A stretch of DNA of 64,000 nt from Marthasterias glacialis (GCA_911728455.2 OU452222.1:14859201-14923200); one strand, 5' to 3'; shown: positions 36,501 to 50,171, counted from the first letter of the stretch. Notes: generated by a model not told the origin, from the sequence alone. Numbers and translations are program-made.

Positions 36501-39500
36501 TTTGAAAAGTGCTTTTCATGGAATCAGTGGATGCGGGCGGCTCTTCGGAGACGTGTCCAACAAACTAGAGGTCCCAACTCGCGTTATTTCGGGAGCTAGC
36601 GAGCTTTTCCGGCCATCTTGATGACGTCAGAGTTGACCTAAATATTGCTATTTGCCCAAATATTGCGAATTGACCCCTTCCCCGCACACAAACCCTCTTC
36701 AGTGATATCTACTCTATCATTTTCTATCATAAAATCGCATAAAATTTTTTTGACCAAAATGGCGGGTGCTCACAGGGAGCTCCCTGTGAGAAATTTTCAA
36801 TTTTTGACCCCTTTTGAAAAGTGCTTTTCATGGAATCAGTGGATGCGGGCGGCTCTTCGGAGACGTGTCCAACAAACTAGAGGTCCCAACTCGCGTTATT
36901 TCGGGAGCTAGCGAGCTTTTCCGGCCATCTTGATGACGTCAGAGTTGACCTAAATATTGCTATTTGCCCAAATATTGCGAATTGACCCCTTCCCCGCACA
37001 CAAACCCTCTTCAGTGATATCTACTCTATCATTTTCTATCATAAAATCGCATAAAATTTTTTTGACCAAAATGGCGGGTGCTCACAGGGAGCTCCCTGTG
37101 AGAAATTGTCAATTTTTGACCCCTTTTGAAAAGTGCTTTTCATGGAATCAGTGGATGCGGGCGGCTCTTCGGAGACGTGTCCAACAAACTAGAGGTCCCA
37201 ACTCGCGTTATTTCGGGAGCTAGCGAGCTTTTCCGGCCATCTTGATGACGTCAGAGTTGACCTAAATATTGCTATTTGCCCAAATATTGCGAATTGACCC
37301 CTTCCCCGCACACAAACCCTCTTCAGTGATATCTACTCTATCATTTTCTATCATAAAATCGCATAAAAAATTTTTGACCAAAATGGCGGGTGCTCACAGG
37401 GAGCGCCCTGTGAGAAATTTTCAATTTTTGACCCCTTTTGAAAAGTGCTTTTCATGGAATCAGTGAATGCGGGCGGCTCTTCGGAGACGTGTCCAACAAA
37501 CTAGAGGTCCCAACTCGCGTTATTTCGGGAGCTAGCGAGCTTTTCCGGCCATCTTGATGACGTCAGAGTTGACCTAAATATTGCTATTTGCCCAAATATT
37601 GCGAATTGACCCCTTCCCCGCACACAAACCCTCTTCAGTGATATCTACTCTATCATTTTCTATCATAAAATCGCATAAAATTTTTTTGACCAAAATGGCG
37701 GGTGCTCACAGGGAGCTCCCTGTGAGAAATTTTCAATTTTTGACCCCTTTTGAAAAGTGCTTTTCATGGAATCAGTGGATGCGGGCGGCTCTTCGGAGAC
37801 GTGTCCAACAAACTAGAGGTCCAAACTCGCGTTATTTCGGGAGCTAGCGAGCTTTTCCGGCCATCTTGATGACGTCAGAGTTGACCTAAATATTGCTATT
37901 TGCCCAAATATTGCGAATTGACCCCTTCCCCGCACACAAACCCTCTTCAGTGATATCTACTCTATCATTTTCTATCATAAAATCGCATAAAAAATTTTTG
38001 ACCAAAATGGCGGGTGCTCACAGGGAGCGCCCTGTGAGAAATTTTCAATTTTTGACCCCTTTTGAAAAGTGCTTTTCATGGAATCAGTGGATGCGGGCGG
38101 CTCTTCGGAGACGTGTCCAACAAACTAGAGGTCCCAACTCGCGTTATTTCGGGAGCTAGCGAGCTTTTCCGGCCATCTTGATGACGTCAGAGTTGACCTA
38201 AATATTGCTATTTGCCCAAATATTGCGAATTGACCCCTTCCCCGCACACAAACCCTCTTCAGTGATATCTACTCTATCATTTTCTATCATAAAATCGCAT
38301 AAAAATTTTTTGACCAAAATGGCGGGTGCTCACAGGGAGCTCCCTGTGAGAAATTTTCAATTTTTGACCCCTTTTGAAAAGTGCTTTTCATGGAATCAGT
38401 GGATGCGGGCGGCTCTTCGGAGACGTGTCCAACAAACTAGAGGTCCCAACTCGCGTTATTTCGGGAGCTAGCGAGCTTTTCCGGCCATCTTGATGACGTC
38501 AGAGTTGACCTAAATATTGCTATTTGCCCAAATATTGCGAATTGACCCCTTCCCCGCACACAAACCCTCTTCAGTGATATCTACTCTATCATTTTCTATC
38601 ATAAAATCGCATAAAAAATTTTTGACCAAAATGGCGGGTGCTCACAGGGAGCTCCCTGTGAGAAATTTTCAATTTTTGACCCCTTTTGAAAAGTGCTTTT
38701 CATGGAATCAGTGGATGCGGGCGGCTCTTCGGAGACGTGTCCAACAAACTAGAGGTCCCAACTCGCGTTATTTCGGGAGCTAGCGAGCTTTTCCGGCCAT
38801 CTTGATGACGTCAGAGTTGACCTAAATATTGCTATTTGCCCAAATATTGCGAATTGACCCCTTCCCCGCACACAAACCCTCTTCAGTGATATCTACTCTA
38901 TCATTTTCTATCATAAAATCGCATAAAAATTTTTTGACCAAAATGGCGGGTGCTCACAGGGAGCTCCCTGTGAGAAATTTTCAATTTTTGACCCCTTTTG
39001 AAAAGTGCTTTTCATGGAATCAGTGGATGCGGGCGGCTCTTCGGAGACGTGTCCAACAAACTAGAGGTCCCAACTCGCGTTATTTCGGGAGCTAGCGAGC
39101 TTTTCCGGCCATCTTGATGACGTCAGAGTTGACCTAAATATTGCTATTTGCCCAAATATTGCGAATTGACCCCTTCCCCGCACACAAACCCTCTTCAGTG
39201 ATATCTACTCTATCATTTTCTATCATAAAATCGCATAAAAAATTTTTGACCAAAATGGCGGGTGCTCACAGGGAGCTCCCTGTGAGAAATTGTCAATTTT
39301 TGACCCCTTTTGAAAAGTGCTTTTCATGGAATCAGTGGATGCGGGCGGCTCTTCGGAGACGTGTCCAACAAACTAGAGGTCCCAACTCGCGTTATTTCGG
39401 GAGCTAGCGAGCTTTTCCGGCCATCTTGATGACGTCAGAGTTGACCTAAATATTGCTATTTGCCCAAATATTGCGAATTGACCCCTTCCCCGCACACAAA

Positions 39501-42500
39501 CCCTCTTCAGTGATATCTACTCTATCATTTTCTATCATAAAATCGCATAAAAATTTTTTGACCAAAATGGCGGGTGCTCACAGGGAGCGCCCTGTGAGAA
39601 ATTTTCAATTTTTGACCCCTTTTGAAAAGTGCTTTTCATGGAATCAGTGGATGCGGGCGGCTCTTCGGAGACGTGTCCAACAAACTAGAGGTCCCAACTC
39701 GCGTTATTTCGGGAGCTAGCGAGCTTTTCCGGCCATCTTGATGACGTCAGAGTTGACCTAAATATTGCTATTTGCCCAAATATTGCGAATTGACCCCTTC
39801 CCCGCACACAAACCCTCTTCAGTGATATCTACTCTATCATTTTCTATCATAAAATCGCATAAAAAATTTTTGACCAAAATGGCGGGTGCTCACAGGGAGC
39901 GCCCTGTGAGAAATTTTCAATTTTTGACCCCTTTTGAAAAGTGCTTTTCATGGAATCAGTGGATGCGGGCGGCTCTTCGGAGACGTGTCCAACAAACTAG
40001 AGGTCCCAACTCGCGTTATTTCGGGAGCTAGCGAGCTTTTCCGGCCATCTTGATGACGTCAGAGTTGACCTAAATATTGCTATTTGCCCAAATATTGCGA
40101 ATTGACCCCTTCCCCGCACACAAACCCTCTTCAGTGATATCTACTCTATCATTTTCTATCATAAAATCGCATAAAAAATTTTTGACCAAAATGGCGGGTG
40201 CTCACAGGGAGCGCCCTGTGAGAAATTTTCAATTTTTGACCCCTTTTGAAAAGTGCTTTTCATGGAATCAGTGGATGCGGGCGGCTCTTCGGAGACGTGT
40301 CCAACAAACTAGAGGTCCCAACTCGCGTTATTTCGGGAGCTAGCGAGCTTTTCCGGCCATCTTGATGACGTCAGAGTTGACCTAAATATTGCTATTTGCC
40401 CAAATATTGCGAATTGACCCCTTCCCCGCACACAAACCCTCTTCAGTGATATCTACTCTATCATTTTCTATCATAAAATCGCATAAAATTTTTTTGACCA
40501 AAATGGCGGGTGCTCACAGGGAGCTCCCTGTGAGAAATTTTCAATTTTTGACCCCTTTTGAAAAGTGCTTTTCATGGAATCAGTGGATGCGGGCGGCTCT
40601 TCGGAGACGTGTCCAACAAACTAGAGGTCCCAACTCGCGTTAATTCGGGAGCTAGCGAGCTTTTCCGGCCATCTTGATGACGTCAGAGTTGACCTAAATA
40701 TTGCTATTTGCCCAAATATTGCGAATTGACCCCTTCCCCGCACACAAACCCTCTTCAGTGATATCTACTCTATCATTTTCTATCATAAAATCGCATAAAA
40801 ATTTTTGGACCAAAATGGCGGGTGCTCACAGGGAGCTCCCTGTGAGAAATTTTCAATTTTTGACCCCTTTTGAAAAGTGCTTTTCATGGAATCAGTGGAT
40901 GCGGGCGGCTCTTCGGAGACGTGTCCAACAAACTAGAGGTCCCAACTCGCGTTATTTCGGGAGCTAGCGAGCTTTTCCGGCCATCTTGATGACGTCAGAG
41001 TTGACCTAAATATTGCTATTTGCCCAAATATTGCGAATTGACCCCTTCCCCGCACACAAACCCTCTTCAGTGATATCTACTCTATCATTTTCTATCATAA
41101 AATCGCATAAAAATTTTTTGACCAAAATGGCGGGTGCTCACAGGGAGCTCCCTGTGAGAAATTTTCAATTTTTGACCCCTTTTGAAAAGTGCTTTTCATG
41201 GAATCAGTGGATGCGGGCGGCTCTTCGGAGACGTGTCCAACAAACTAGAGGTCCCAACTCGCGTTATTTCGGGAGCTAGCGAGCTTTTCCGGCCATCTTG
41301 ATGACGTCAGAGTTGACCTAAATATTGCTATTTGCCCAAATATTGCGAATTGACCCCTTCCCCGCACACAAACCCTCTTCAGTGATATCTACTCTATCAT
41401 TTTCTATCATAAAATCGCATAAAAAATTTTTGACCAAAATGGCGGGTGCTCACAGGGAGCTCCCTGTGAGAAATTTTCAATTTTTGACCCCTTTTGAAAA
41501 GTGCTTTTCATGGAATCAGTGGATGCGGGCGGCTCTTCGGAGACGTGTCCAACAAACTAGAGGTCCCAACTCGCGTTATTTCGGGAGCTAGCGAGCTTTT
41601 CCGGCCATCTTGATGACGTCAGAGTTGACCTAAATATTGCTATTTGCCCAAATATTGCGAATTGACCCCTTCCCCGCACACAAACCCTCTTCAGTGATAT
41701 CTACTCTATCATTTTCTATCATAAAATCGCATAAAAAATTTTTGACCAAAATGGCGGGTGCTCACAGGGAGCTCCCTGTGAGAAATTTTCAATTTTTGAC
41801 CCCTTTTGAAAAGTGCTTTTCATGGAATCAGTGGATGCGGGCGGCTCTTCGGAGACGTGTCCAACAAACTAGAGGTCCCAACTCGCGTTATTTCGGGAGC
41901 TAGCGAGCTTTTCCGGCCACCTTGATGACGTCAGAGTTGACCTAAATATTGCTATTTGCCCAAATATTGCGAATTGACCCCTTCCCCGCACACAAACCCT
42001 CTTCAGTGATATCTACTCTATCATTTTCTATCATAAAATCGCATAAAAAATTTTTGACCAAAATGGCGGGTGCTCACAGGGAGCGCCCTGTGAGAAATTT
42101 TCAATTTTTGACCCCTTTTGAAAAGTGCTTTTCATGGAATCAGTGGATGCGGGCGGCTCTTCGGAGACGTGTCCAACAAACTAGAGGTCCCAACTCGCGT
42201 TATTTCGGGAGCTAGCGAGCTTTTCCGGCCATCTTGATGACGTCAGAGTTGACCTAAATATTGCTATTTGCCCAAATATTGCGAATTGACCCCTTCCCCG
42301 CACACAAACCCTCTTCAGTGATATCTACTCTATCATTTTCTATCATAAAATCGCATAAAAAATTTTTGACCAAAATGGCGGGTGCTCACAGGGAGCGCCC
42401 TGTGAGAAATTTTCAATTTTTGACCCCTTTTGAAAAGTGCTTTTCATGGAATCAGTGGATGCGGGCGGCTCTTCGGAGACGTGTCCAACAAACTAGAGGT

Positions 42501-45500
42501 CCCAACTCGCGTTATTTCGGGAGCTAGCGAGCTTTTCCGGCCATCTTGATGACGTCAGAGTTGACCTAAATATTGCTATTTGCCCAAATATTGCGAATTG
42601 ACCCCTTCCCCGCACACAAACCCTCTTCAGTGATATCTACTCTATCATTTTCTATCATAAAATCGCATAAAATTTTTTTGACCAAAATGGCGGGTGCTCA
42701 CAGGGAGCTCCCTGTGAGAAATTTTCAATTTTTGACCCCTTTTGAAAAGTGCTTTTCATGGAATCAGTGGATGCGGGCGGCTCTTCGGAGACGTGTCCAA
42801 CAAACTAGAGGTCCCAACTCGCGTTATTTCGGGAGCTAGCGAGCTTTTCCGGCCATCTTGATGACGTCAGAGTTGACCTAAATATTGCTATTTGCCCAAA
42901 TATTGCGAATTGACCCCTTCCCCGCACACAAACCCTCTTCAGTGATATCTACTCTATCATTTTCTATCATAAAATCGCATAAAATTTTTTTGACCAAAAT
43001 GGCGGGTGCTCACAGGGAGCGCCCTGTGAGAAATTTTCAATTTTTGACCCCTTTTGAAAAGTGCTTTTCATGGAATCAGTGGATGCGGGCGGCTCTTCGG
43101 AGACGTGTCCAACAAACTAAAGGTCCCAACTCGCGTTATTTCGGGAGCTAGCGAGCTTTTCCGGCCATCTTGATGACGTCAGAGTTGACCTAAATATTGC
43201 TATTTGCCCAAATATTGCGAATTGACCCCTTCCCCGCACACAAACCCTCTTCAGTGATATCTACTCTATCATTTTCTATCATAAAATCGCATAAAAAATT
43301 TTTGACCAAAATGGCGGGTGCTCACAGGGAGCGCCCTGTGAGAAATTTTCAATTTTTGACCCCTTTTGAAAAGTGCTTTTCATGGAATCAGTGGATGCGG
43401 GCGGCTCTTCGGAGACGTGTCCAACAAACTAGAGGTCCCAACTCGCGTTATTTCGGGAGCTAGCGAGCTTTTCCGGCCATCTTGATGACGTCAGAGTTGA
43501 CCTAAATATTGCTATTTGCCCAAATATTGCGAATTGACCCCTTCCCCGCACACAAACCCTCTTCAGTGATATCTACTCTATCATTTTCTATCATAAAATC
43601 GCATAAAAATTTTTTGACCAAAATGGCGGGTGCTCACAGGGAGCTCCCTGTGAGAAATTTTCAATTTTTGACCCCTTTTGAAAAGTGCTTTTCATGGAAT
43701 CAGTGGATGCGGGCGGCTCTTCGGAGACGTGTCCAACAAACTAGAGGTCCCAACTCGCGTTATTTCGGGAGCTAGCGAGCTTTTCCGGCCATCTTGATGA
43801 CGTCAGAGTTGACCTAAATATTGCTATTTGCCCAAATATTGCGAATTGTCCCCTTCCCCGCACACAAACCCTCTTCAGTGATATCTACTCTATCATTTTC
43901 TATCATAAAATCGCATAAAAAAATTTTGACCAAAATGGCGGGTGCTCACAGGGAGCGCCCTGTGAGAAATTTTCAATTTTTGACCCCTTTTGAAAAGTGC
44001 TTTTCATGGAATCAGTGGATGCGGGCGGCTCTTCGGAGACGTGTCCAACAAACTAGAGGTCCCAACTCGCGTTATTTCGGGAGCTAGCGAGCTTTTCCGG
44101 CCATCTTGATGACGTCAGAGTTGACCTAAATATTGCTATTTGCCCAAATATTGCGAATTGACCCCTTCCCCGCACACAAACCCTCTTCAGTGATATCTAC
44201 TCTATCATTTTCTATCATAAAATCGCATAAAATTTTTTTGACCAAAATGGCGGGTGCTCACAGGGAGCTCCCTGTGAGAAATTTTCAATTTTTGACCCCT
44301 TTTGAAAAGTGCTTTTCATGGAATCAGTGGATGCGGGCGGCTCTTCGGAGACGTGTCCAACAAACTAGAGGTCCCAACTCGCGTTATTTCGGGAGCTAGC
44401 GAGCTTTTCCGGCCATCTTGATGACGTCAGAGTTGACCTAAATATTGCTATTTGCCCAAATATTGCGAATTGACCCCTTCCCCGCACACAAACCCTCTTC
44501 AGTGATATCTACTCTATCATTTTCTATCATAAAATCGCATAAAAAATTTTTGACCAAAATGGCGGGTGCTCACAGGGAGCGCCCTGTGAGAAATTTTCAA
44601 TTTTTGACCCCTTTTGAAAAGTGCTTTTCATGGAATCAGTGGATGCGGGCGGCTCTTCGGAGACGTGTCCAACAAACTAGAGGTCCCAACTCGCGTTATT
44701 TCGGGAGCTAGCGAGCTTTTCCGGCCATCTTGATGACGTCAGAGTTGACCTAAATATTGCTATTTGCCCAAATATTGCGAATTGACCCCTTCCCCGCACA
44801 CAAACCCTCTTCAGTGATATCTACTCTATCATTTTCTATCATAAAATCGCATAAAAAATTTTTGACCAAAATGGCGGGTGCTCACAGGGAGCTCCCTGTG
44901 AGAAATTTTCAATTTTTGACCCCTTTTGAAAAGTGCTTTTCATGGAATCAGTGGATGCGGGCGGCTCTTCGGAGACGTGTCCAACAAACTAGAGGTCCCA
45001 ACTCGCGTTATTTCGGGAGCTAGCGAGCTTTTCCGGCCATCTTGATGACGTCAGAGTTGACCTAAATATTGCTATTTGCCCAAATATTGCGAATTGACCC
45101 CTTCCCCCCACACAAACCCTCTTCAGTGATATCTACTCTATCATTTTCTATCATAAAATCGCATAAAAAATTTTTGACCAAAATGGCGGGTGCTCACAGG
45201 GAGCGCCCTGTGAGAAATTTTCAATTTTTGACCCCTTTTGAAAAGTGCTTTTCATGGAATCAGTGGATGCGGGCGGCTCTTCGGAGACGTGTCCAACAAA
45301 CTAGAGGTCCCAACTCGCGTTATTTCGGGAGCTAGCGAGCTTTTCCGGCCATCTTGATGACGTCAGAGTTGACCTAAATATTGCTATTTGCCCAAATATT
45401 GCGAATTGACCCCTTCCCCGCACACAAACCCTCTTCAGTGATATCTACTCTATCATTTTCTATCATAAAATCGCATAAAATTTTTTTGACCAAAATGGCG

Positions 45501-46940
45501 GGTGCTCACAGGGAGCTCCCTGTGAGAAATTTTCAATTTTTGACCCCTTTTGAAAAGTGCTTTTCATGGAATCAGTGGATGCGGGCGGCTCTTCGGAGAC
45601 GTGTCCAACAAACTAGAGGTCCCAACTCGCGTTATTTCGGGAGCTAGCGAGCTTTTCCGGCCATCTTGATGACGTCAGAGTTGACCTAAATATTGCTATT
45701 TGCCCAAATATTGCGAATTGACCCCTTCCCCGCACACAAACCCTCTTCAGTGATATCTACTCTATCATTTTCTATCATAAAATCGCATAAAAATTTTTTG
45801 ACCAAAATGGCGGGTGCTCACAGGGAGCGCCCTGTGAGAAATTTTCAATTTTTGACCCCTTTTGAAAAGTGCTTTTCATGGAATCAGTGGATGCGGGCGG
45901 CTCTTCGGAGACGTGTCCAACAAACTAGAGGTCCCAACTCGCGTTATTTCGGGAGCTAGCGAGCTTTTCCGGCCATCTTGATGACGTCAGAGTTGACCTA
46001 AATATTGCTATTTGCCCAAATATTGCGAATTGACCCCTTCCCCGCACACAAACCCTCTTCAGTGATATCTACTCTATCATTTTCTATCATAAAATCGCAT
46101 AAAATTTTTTTGACCAAAATGGCGGGTGCTCACAGGGAGCTCCCTGTGAGAAATTTTCAATTTTTGACCCCTTTTGAAAAGTGCTTTTCATGGAATCAGT
46201 GGATGCGGGCGGCTCTTCGGAGACGTGTCCAACAAACTAGAGGTCCCAACTCGCGTTATTTCGGGAGCTAGCGAGCTTTTCCGGCCATCTTGATGACGTC
46301 AGAGTTGACCTAAATATTGCTATTTGCCCAAATATTGCGAATTGACCCCTTCCCCGCACACAAACCCTCTTCAGTGATATCTACTCTATCATTTTCTATC
46401 ATAAAATCGCATAAAATTTTTTTGACCAAAATGGCGGGTGCTCACAGGGAGCTCCCTGTGAGAAATTTTCAATTTTTGACCCCTTTTGAAAAGTGCTTTT
46501 CATGGAATCAGTGGATGCGGGCGGCTCTTCGGAGACGTGTCCAACAAACTAGAGGTCCCAACTCGCGTTATTTCGGGAGCTAGCGAGCTTTTCCGGCCAT
46601 CTTGATGACGTCAGAGTTGACCTAAATATTGCTATTTGCCCAAATATTGCGAATTGACCCCTTCCCCGCACACAAACCCTCTTAAGTGATATCTACTCTA
46701 TCATTTTCTATCATAAAATCGCATAAAAATTTTTTGACCAAAATGGCGGGTGCTCACAGGGAGCTCCCTGTGAGAAATTGTCAATTTTTGACCCCTTTTG
46801 AAAAGTGCTTTTCATGGAATCAGTGGATGCGGGCGGCTCTTCGGAGACGTGTCCAACAAACTAGAGGTCCCAACTCGCGTTATTTCGGGAGCTAGCGAGC
46901 TTTTCCGGCCATCTTGAAGACGTCAGAGTTGACCTAAATA

Positions 46941-47150
46941 TTGCTATTTGCCCAAATATTGCGAATTGACCCCTTCCCCGCACACAAACCCTCTTCAGTG
47001 ATATCTACTCTATCATTTTCTATCATAAAATCGCATAAAATTTTTTTGACCAAAATGGCGGGTGCTCACAGGGAGCTCCCTGTGAGAAATTTTCAATTTT
47101 TGACCCCTTTTGAAAAGTGCTTTTCATGGAATCAGTGGATGCGGGCGGCT
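46941..47150 (+). repeat. Truncated last unit and 3' boundary of array A
   Basis: The final copy is an ordinary A4T7/GAGCTC unit that stops cleanly after GCGGGCGGCT. The next bases, TCCATTGTCCCAGC, are unrelated. Unlike the left edge, this unit is not diverged, though the unit before it has private changes (CTTAAGTG at 46681, CTTGAAGACG at 46912). The abrupt end suggests a break or insertion-type junction. Confidence 0.85.
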
Positions 47151-50100
47151 TCCATTGTCCCAGCGCCTGTCTATTTTTTGCCATCCAAATTAAACACCCC
47201 CGCACTTTTTTTGAAGTCCGCGCATCAATCTACAAAATGTCTCTACACCTCTTGTCAAATAGGACCTTTCTTTGCAGGGCCTAGGTCATCCAAAATACTC
47301 AAAGTTAGAAGTCAAAAACCCGCAGGTCACAATTGTTCATTGTCTTAACAACTCAACACCCTGTTTTGGCTCTCCAATCTCTATAGTATGATGCGCCAAT
47401 GTGCAATGTGTTGAATTGTCAAAAACAGAGGGCGCCATCACTGTCACTCACAAACCCACGGACATAATGTGTGTGCACATACGTGATCCCCGGCCCCAGG
47501 AAAGTTTTAGAACATATTGGTCTTGCTACTTACTCAACCTAGTGTATGAAACCAATATAGCATTTACAATAAACACTTAGTTATAAAATGTCAAAAGGCT
47601 GTATATAATGCTTAAAATTACCCGGATGTACACACAAAGTCAATTGACGCCGAGATACGACTTTGTTGCAGAATCGAGTCACTACTTTGTTGCAAGGACA
47701 GGACGATATGTAAATTCGAAGGGGGGTTGTTGTTGACCTTTGGCATTATAGAAGGGAGGGAATTCATGCAGTTTGAAATTGTCAAAGGAAAGATACACAT
47801 TTATTGACCCAATTAAAACACCTAACATCACACTACAAAAAATCTGGCTTGCACTACTTTTAGAGTTATTTTCCCTTTCCGAGCTTTTTACGCAACATAA
47901 ACGCTTTTACATGCGTACTGTATCTGTATGTTCAGTTGGGTTTGTGTGGACTTACAAGATGACAGATCATGGTCAGACAGTAGCCAAGTGTGACGTCAGT
48001 GCAAAGGGTCTAGTACAGAGTAATTGATCAAAAGATGTAATTGAGTACAATTGTGGTGCCTTAATACTCTGTCATTGTATATAGGGACATTGTCGATAGT
48101 GGGAAAAATGTTACCTTGCAGTTTCAGGAGATTTCCATTTGGGCCTTGTATGCATGGTCCATGGCGTAAACAACACATTAACTAAAATGCAAATACTTAT
48201 CGTTGTGATCGTTGATCGTTCTGAATATTGAATAAAAAGAAATAATTTTCTTTGATCTACTTCTCTAGTGCTGAGGATACAGTTCCTTTTAAGCTCCTGA
48301 TAAACTACAACTGCAGGGGTTGCCAAAAGGTGGAAATGCCATCATTTAACCTTGCACGCTCCCGTGGCGTAGCAGCTTACTGCTCAAATGTGTACTAATT
48401 GCGGTTACTCATTAACGGTACAGTCAAAAAACTTGAAATTTCACAAGTTCCTCAATGGAACATAGCCGGATAATGCTATAACCAGCAAAATTAGCTGGGG
48501 GTGAGTTTTCGACCTACATTCCCCGTTAATTTTACCGCTACAGTCGTTAACTGCACGACCACGTAACATAGTGTTTTCTACGGCATACTACTCAGTAGAA
48601 TGGTATGCAGTGGAAACATTATTTTTTTTATTTTTTTGGCCTTTTTGGGGGTTTCTGGGGATTCATTGAACCTTTCTGAGTCTATTGATACCATGTTTGA
48701 AGAGTTGTGAGCAGACAGAGACAGTTTTACACGCAATTATACAAGCGCAGTTGCCTACTGTGCGACGGTGTGTACGCTGCTTATTAACAAAGTGGTGCAT
48801 TGCAGGGTTAACCTGCCACCGAAATATTAACGCGGTGACTCTCAACCAACCCTATCCTGCCCTGTGTTTTGTTATTAATTAACAACACCATTTATAAAAG
48901 TTATTGCTTTTATAGTGCCTTTTGCACATTTTGGAATTGGGAATAGGTGTTGAATTAAATTGCAGTGGTTTAACTGTGCCAAAAAATCACAACAATGTTT
49001 CATTGATTGTTTATCTGTGAGCTGTCTGAGAATCATTAGAAGCTGCATTTAAGGAAATTTTATTTCAATATACGGGGGAAATAGAATAACATTAATTTTA
49101 CAGACCAAACTCCCATTGGTGTGTTATTTTTACTATAAACTATGCAATATGCATGTCATACGAAATGTCGTCAGTAAGGATGCCTTCTTCATTCCTAAAA
49201 TCGAACTTAAAAATGAGGTCTTTAAAACTTTAAGGGGTGGAAAGTCCAGCATTTTTCTAACAGATTTGCGTCAGATATTTACGTGCGATCTTATGCCTTA
49301 AATATATGCAGTAGACACTAGGGGGCCTACTCACTGATGCCTTTTTATCTAACATGACCCAATATGTTAGCTGCATTTGGGGGAATTAATAAATAAAAAA
49401 AAATTACTGTTACTGTTTTCTGCAAAGAAAGATGTTATATAGGTATCTTCAAACAATATGGCATTTGTGAGGATGCCTGGTTAATTTAATTTTGAAGCTA
49501 AAAATTCAACCTGAAAACAAGGCGAACACTCTTGAAAGAAGGAAAAATAATCAAATCATCTTTATCAAATTTGGGGTCTATTATCATGGTGTGATTATAT
49601 GCTCTTAAATAATGTAGTAAATACTACCGATGACATTTCCTTCAATTTGACCCAGGAATAGCTTCTGATGAGAAATACTGATCTTTTTGAGGTAAATATG
49701 ACATGTTGCCAGTAGCCCTTATAATATCACACCCCATGTCAAAGAAATGTATTAATTTTAATATTAGTTGAGCACACTTTAAGCATTATCAGGACTACGA
49801 ATATTCTGTGGAAATTCAGATTTATGACTTGGTCGTCTGTAATACAAACTTGTCAAGTGAAGAGGTACCTTTTGTATCACCAGCATTAATTAGTTGTCTG
49901 TGAAAGACAAATATTATGTATGAAATTCTTGAACAACAGACATTGCGAACTTATGCTAAACTGATATAATCCCCTCAAATTTAATTCAGTTCAATCTCGG
50001 CAATCTCGGAACTTATAAAAATTATTTTAAAAAAACTATTTGATTATTAAGGCCTCAGCTCAGAAATCAAGATAAAACCAATCTGTGAGATTGTCAGCTC

Positions 50101-50171
50101 ATTTCGTTGTATCATTTGCGAGAAAACGGTATAAATACATACAGCACTTTTGTATGCATTCCTATTGGCAG
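47151..50171. other. Low-copy AT-rich DNA, no supported gene
   Basis: Only short open frames (at most 84 codons) without recognisable content occur on either strand. Visible items are a CAGAGGGCGCC word at 47425, a T-rich tract at about 48618-48650 and short homopolymers. I see no tRNA, no splice-bounded open exon and no tandem structure. Confidence 0.5.

Larger units (their letters stand above)
24476..46940 (+). repeat. Right domain of array A: GAGCGC/GAGCTC mixed units
   Basis: From 24476 on, units with GAGCGC at the palindrome centre (usually with A6T5) become frequent and tend to alternate with GAGCTC units (A5T6 or A4T7), giving a loose 624-bp dimer rhythm. Left of this point only two units (5756, 7628) carry GAGCGC. 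The CATTAAAATT, CTCATCGG and GTGAAAAATT haplotypes of the left domain are absent here. The border is a change in haplotype frequency, not a break in the tandem period. Confidence 0.7.
3672..47150 (+). repeat. Satellite array A: 312-bp unit, ~139 tandem copies
   Basis: The same 312-bp sequence recurs head-to-tail for 43.4 kb. Landmarks such as TTGACCTAAATATTGC, GGGAGCTAGCGAGC and the GCTCAC...GTGAG palindrome return every 312 bp; from 4508 to 46941 the total is 136 periods plus 1 bp. Interior copies usually differ at only a few positions. Recurrent variable sites are the A/T tract before TTTGACC, GAGCTC versus GAGCGC, GAAATTTTC/GAAATTGTC/GAAACTTTC, CTCTTCGG/CTCATCGG/CTCTCCGG and GAGTTGACC/GAGTGGACC. 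The combinations define higher-order repeats. No transposase, reverse transcriptase or LTR is present. I call it a homogenised satellite; centromeric or heterochromatic placement is inference only. Confidence 0.97.

Noticed and set aside
4508-46895. About 130 apparent 88-codon genes in tandem
   Set aside because: Most begin at TTG rather than ATG and repeat exactly with the satellite period. They vary mainly by amino-acid-changing substitutions and in some units contain stops. They are the open phase of a 312-bp satellite, not a gene family.
3672-47150. CRISPR array or bacterial repeat system
   Set aside because: The whole 312-bp unit repeats without unique spacers, there are no cas genes, and the context is eukaryotic.
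3672-47150. rDNA, histone or snRNA tandem array
   Set aside because: The unit is too short for rDNA or histone clusters and contains no recognisable rRNA, histone or snRNA motif.
3672-47150. CENP-B box in the satellite unit
   Set aside because: I compared the TTCGGGAGCTAGCG region with the TTCG-N4-A-N2-CGGG pattern on both strands. It does not fit.
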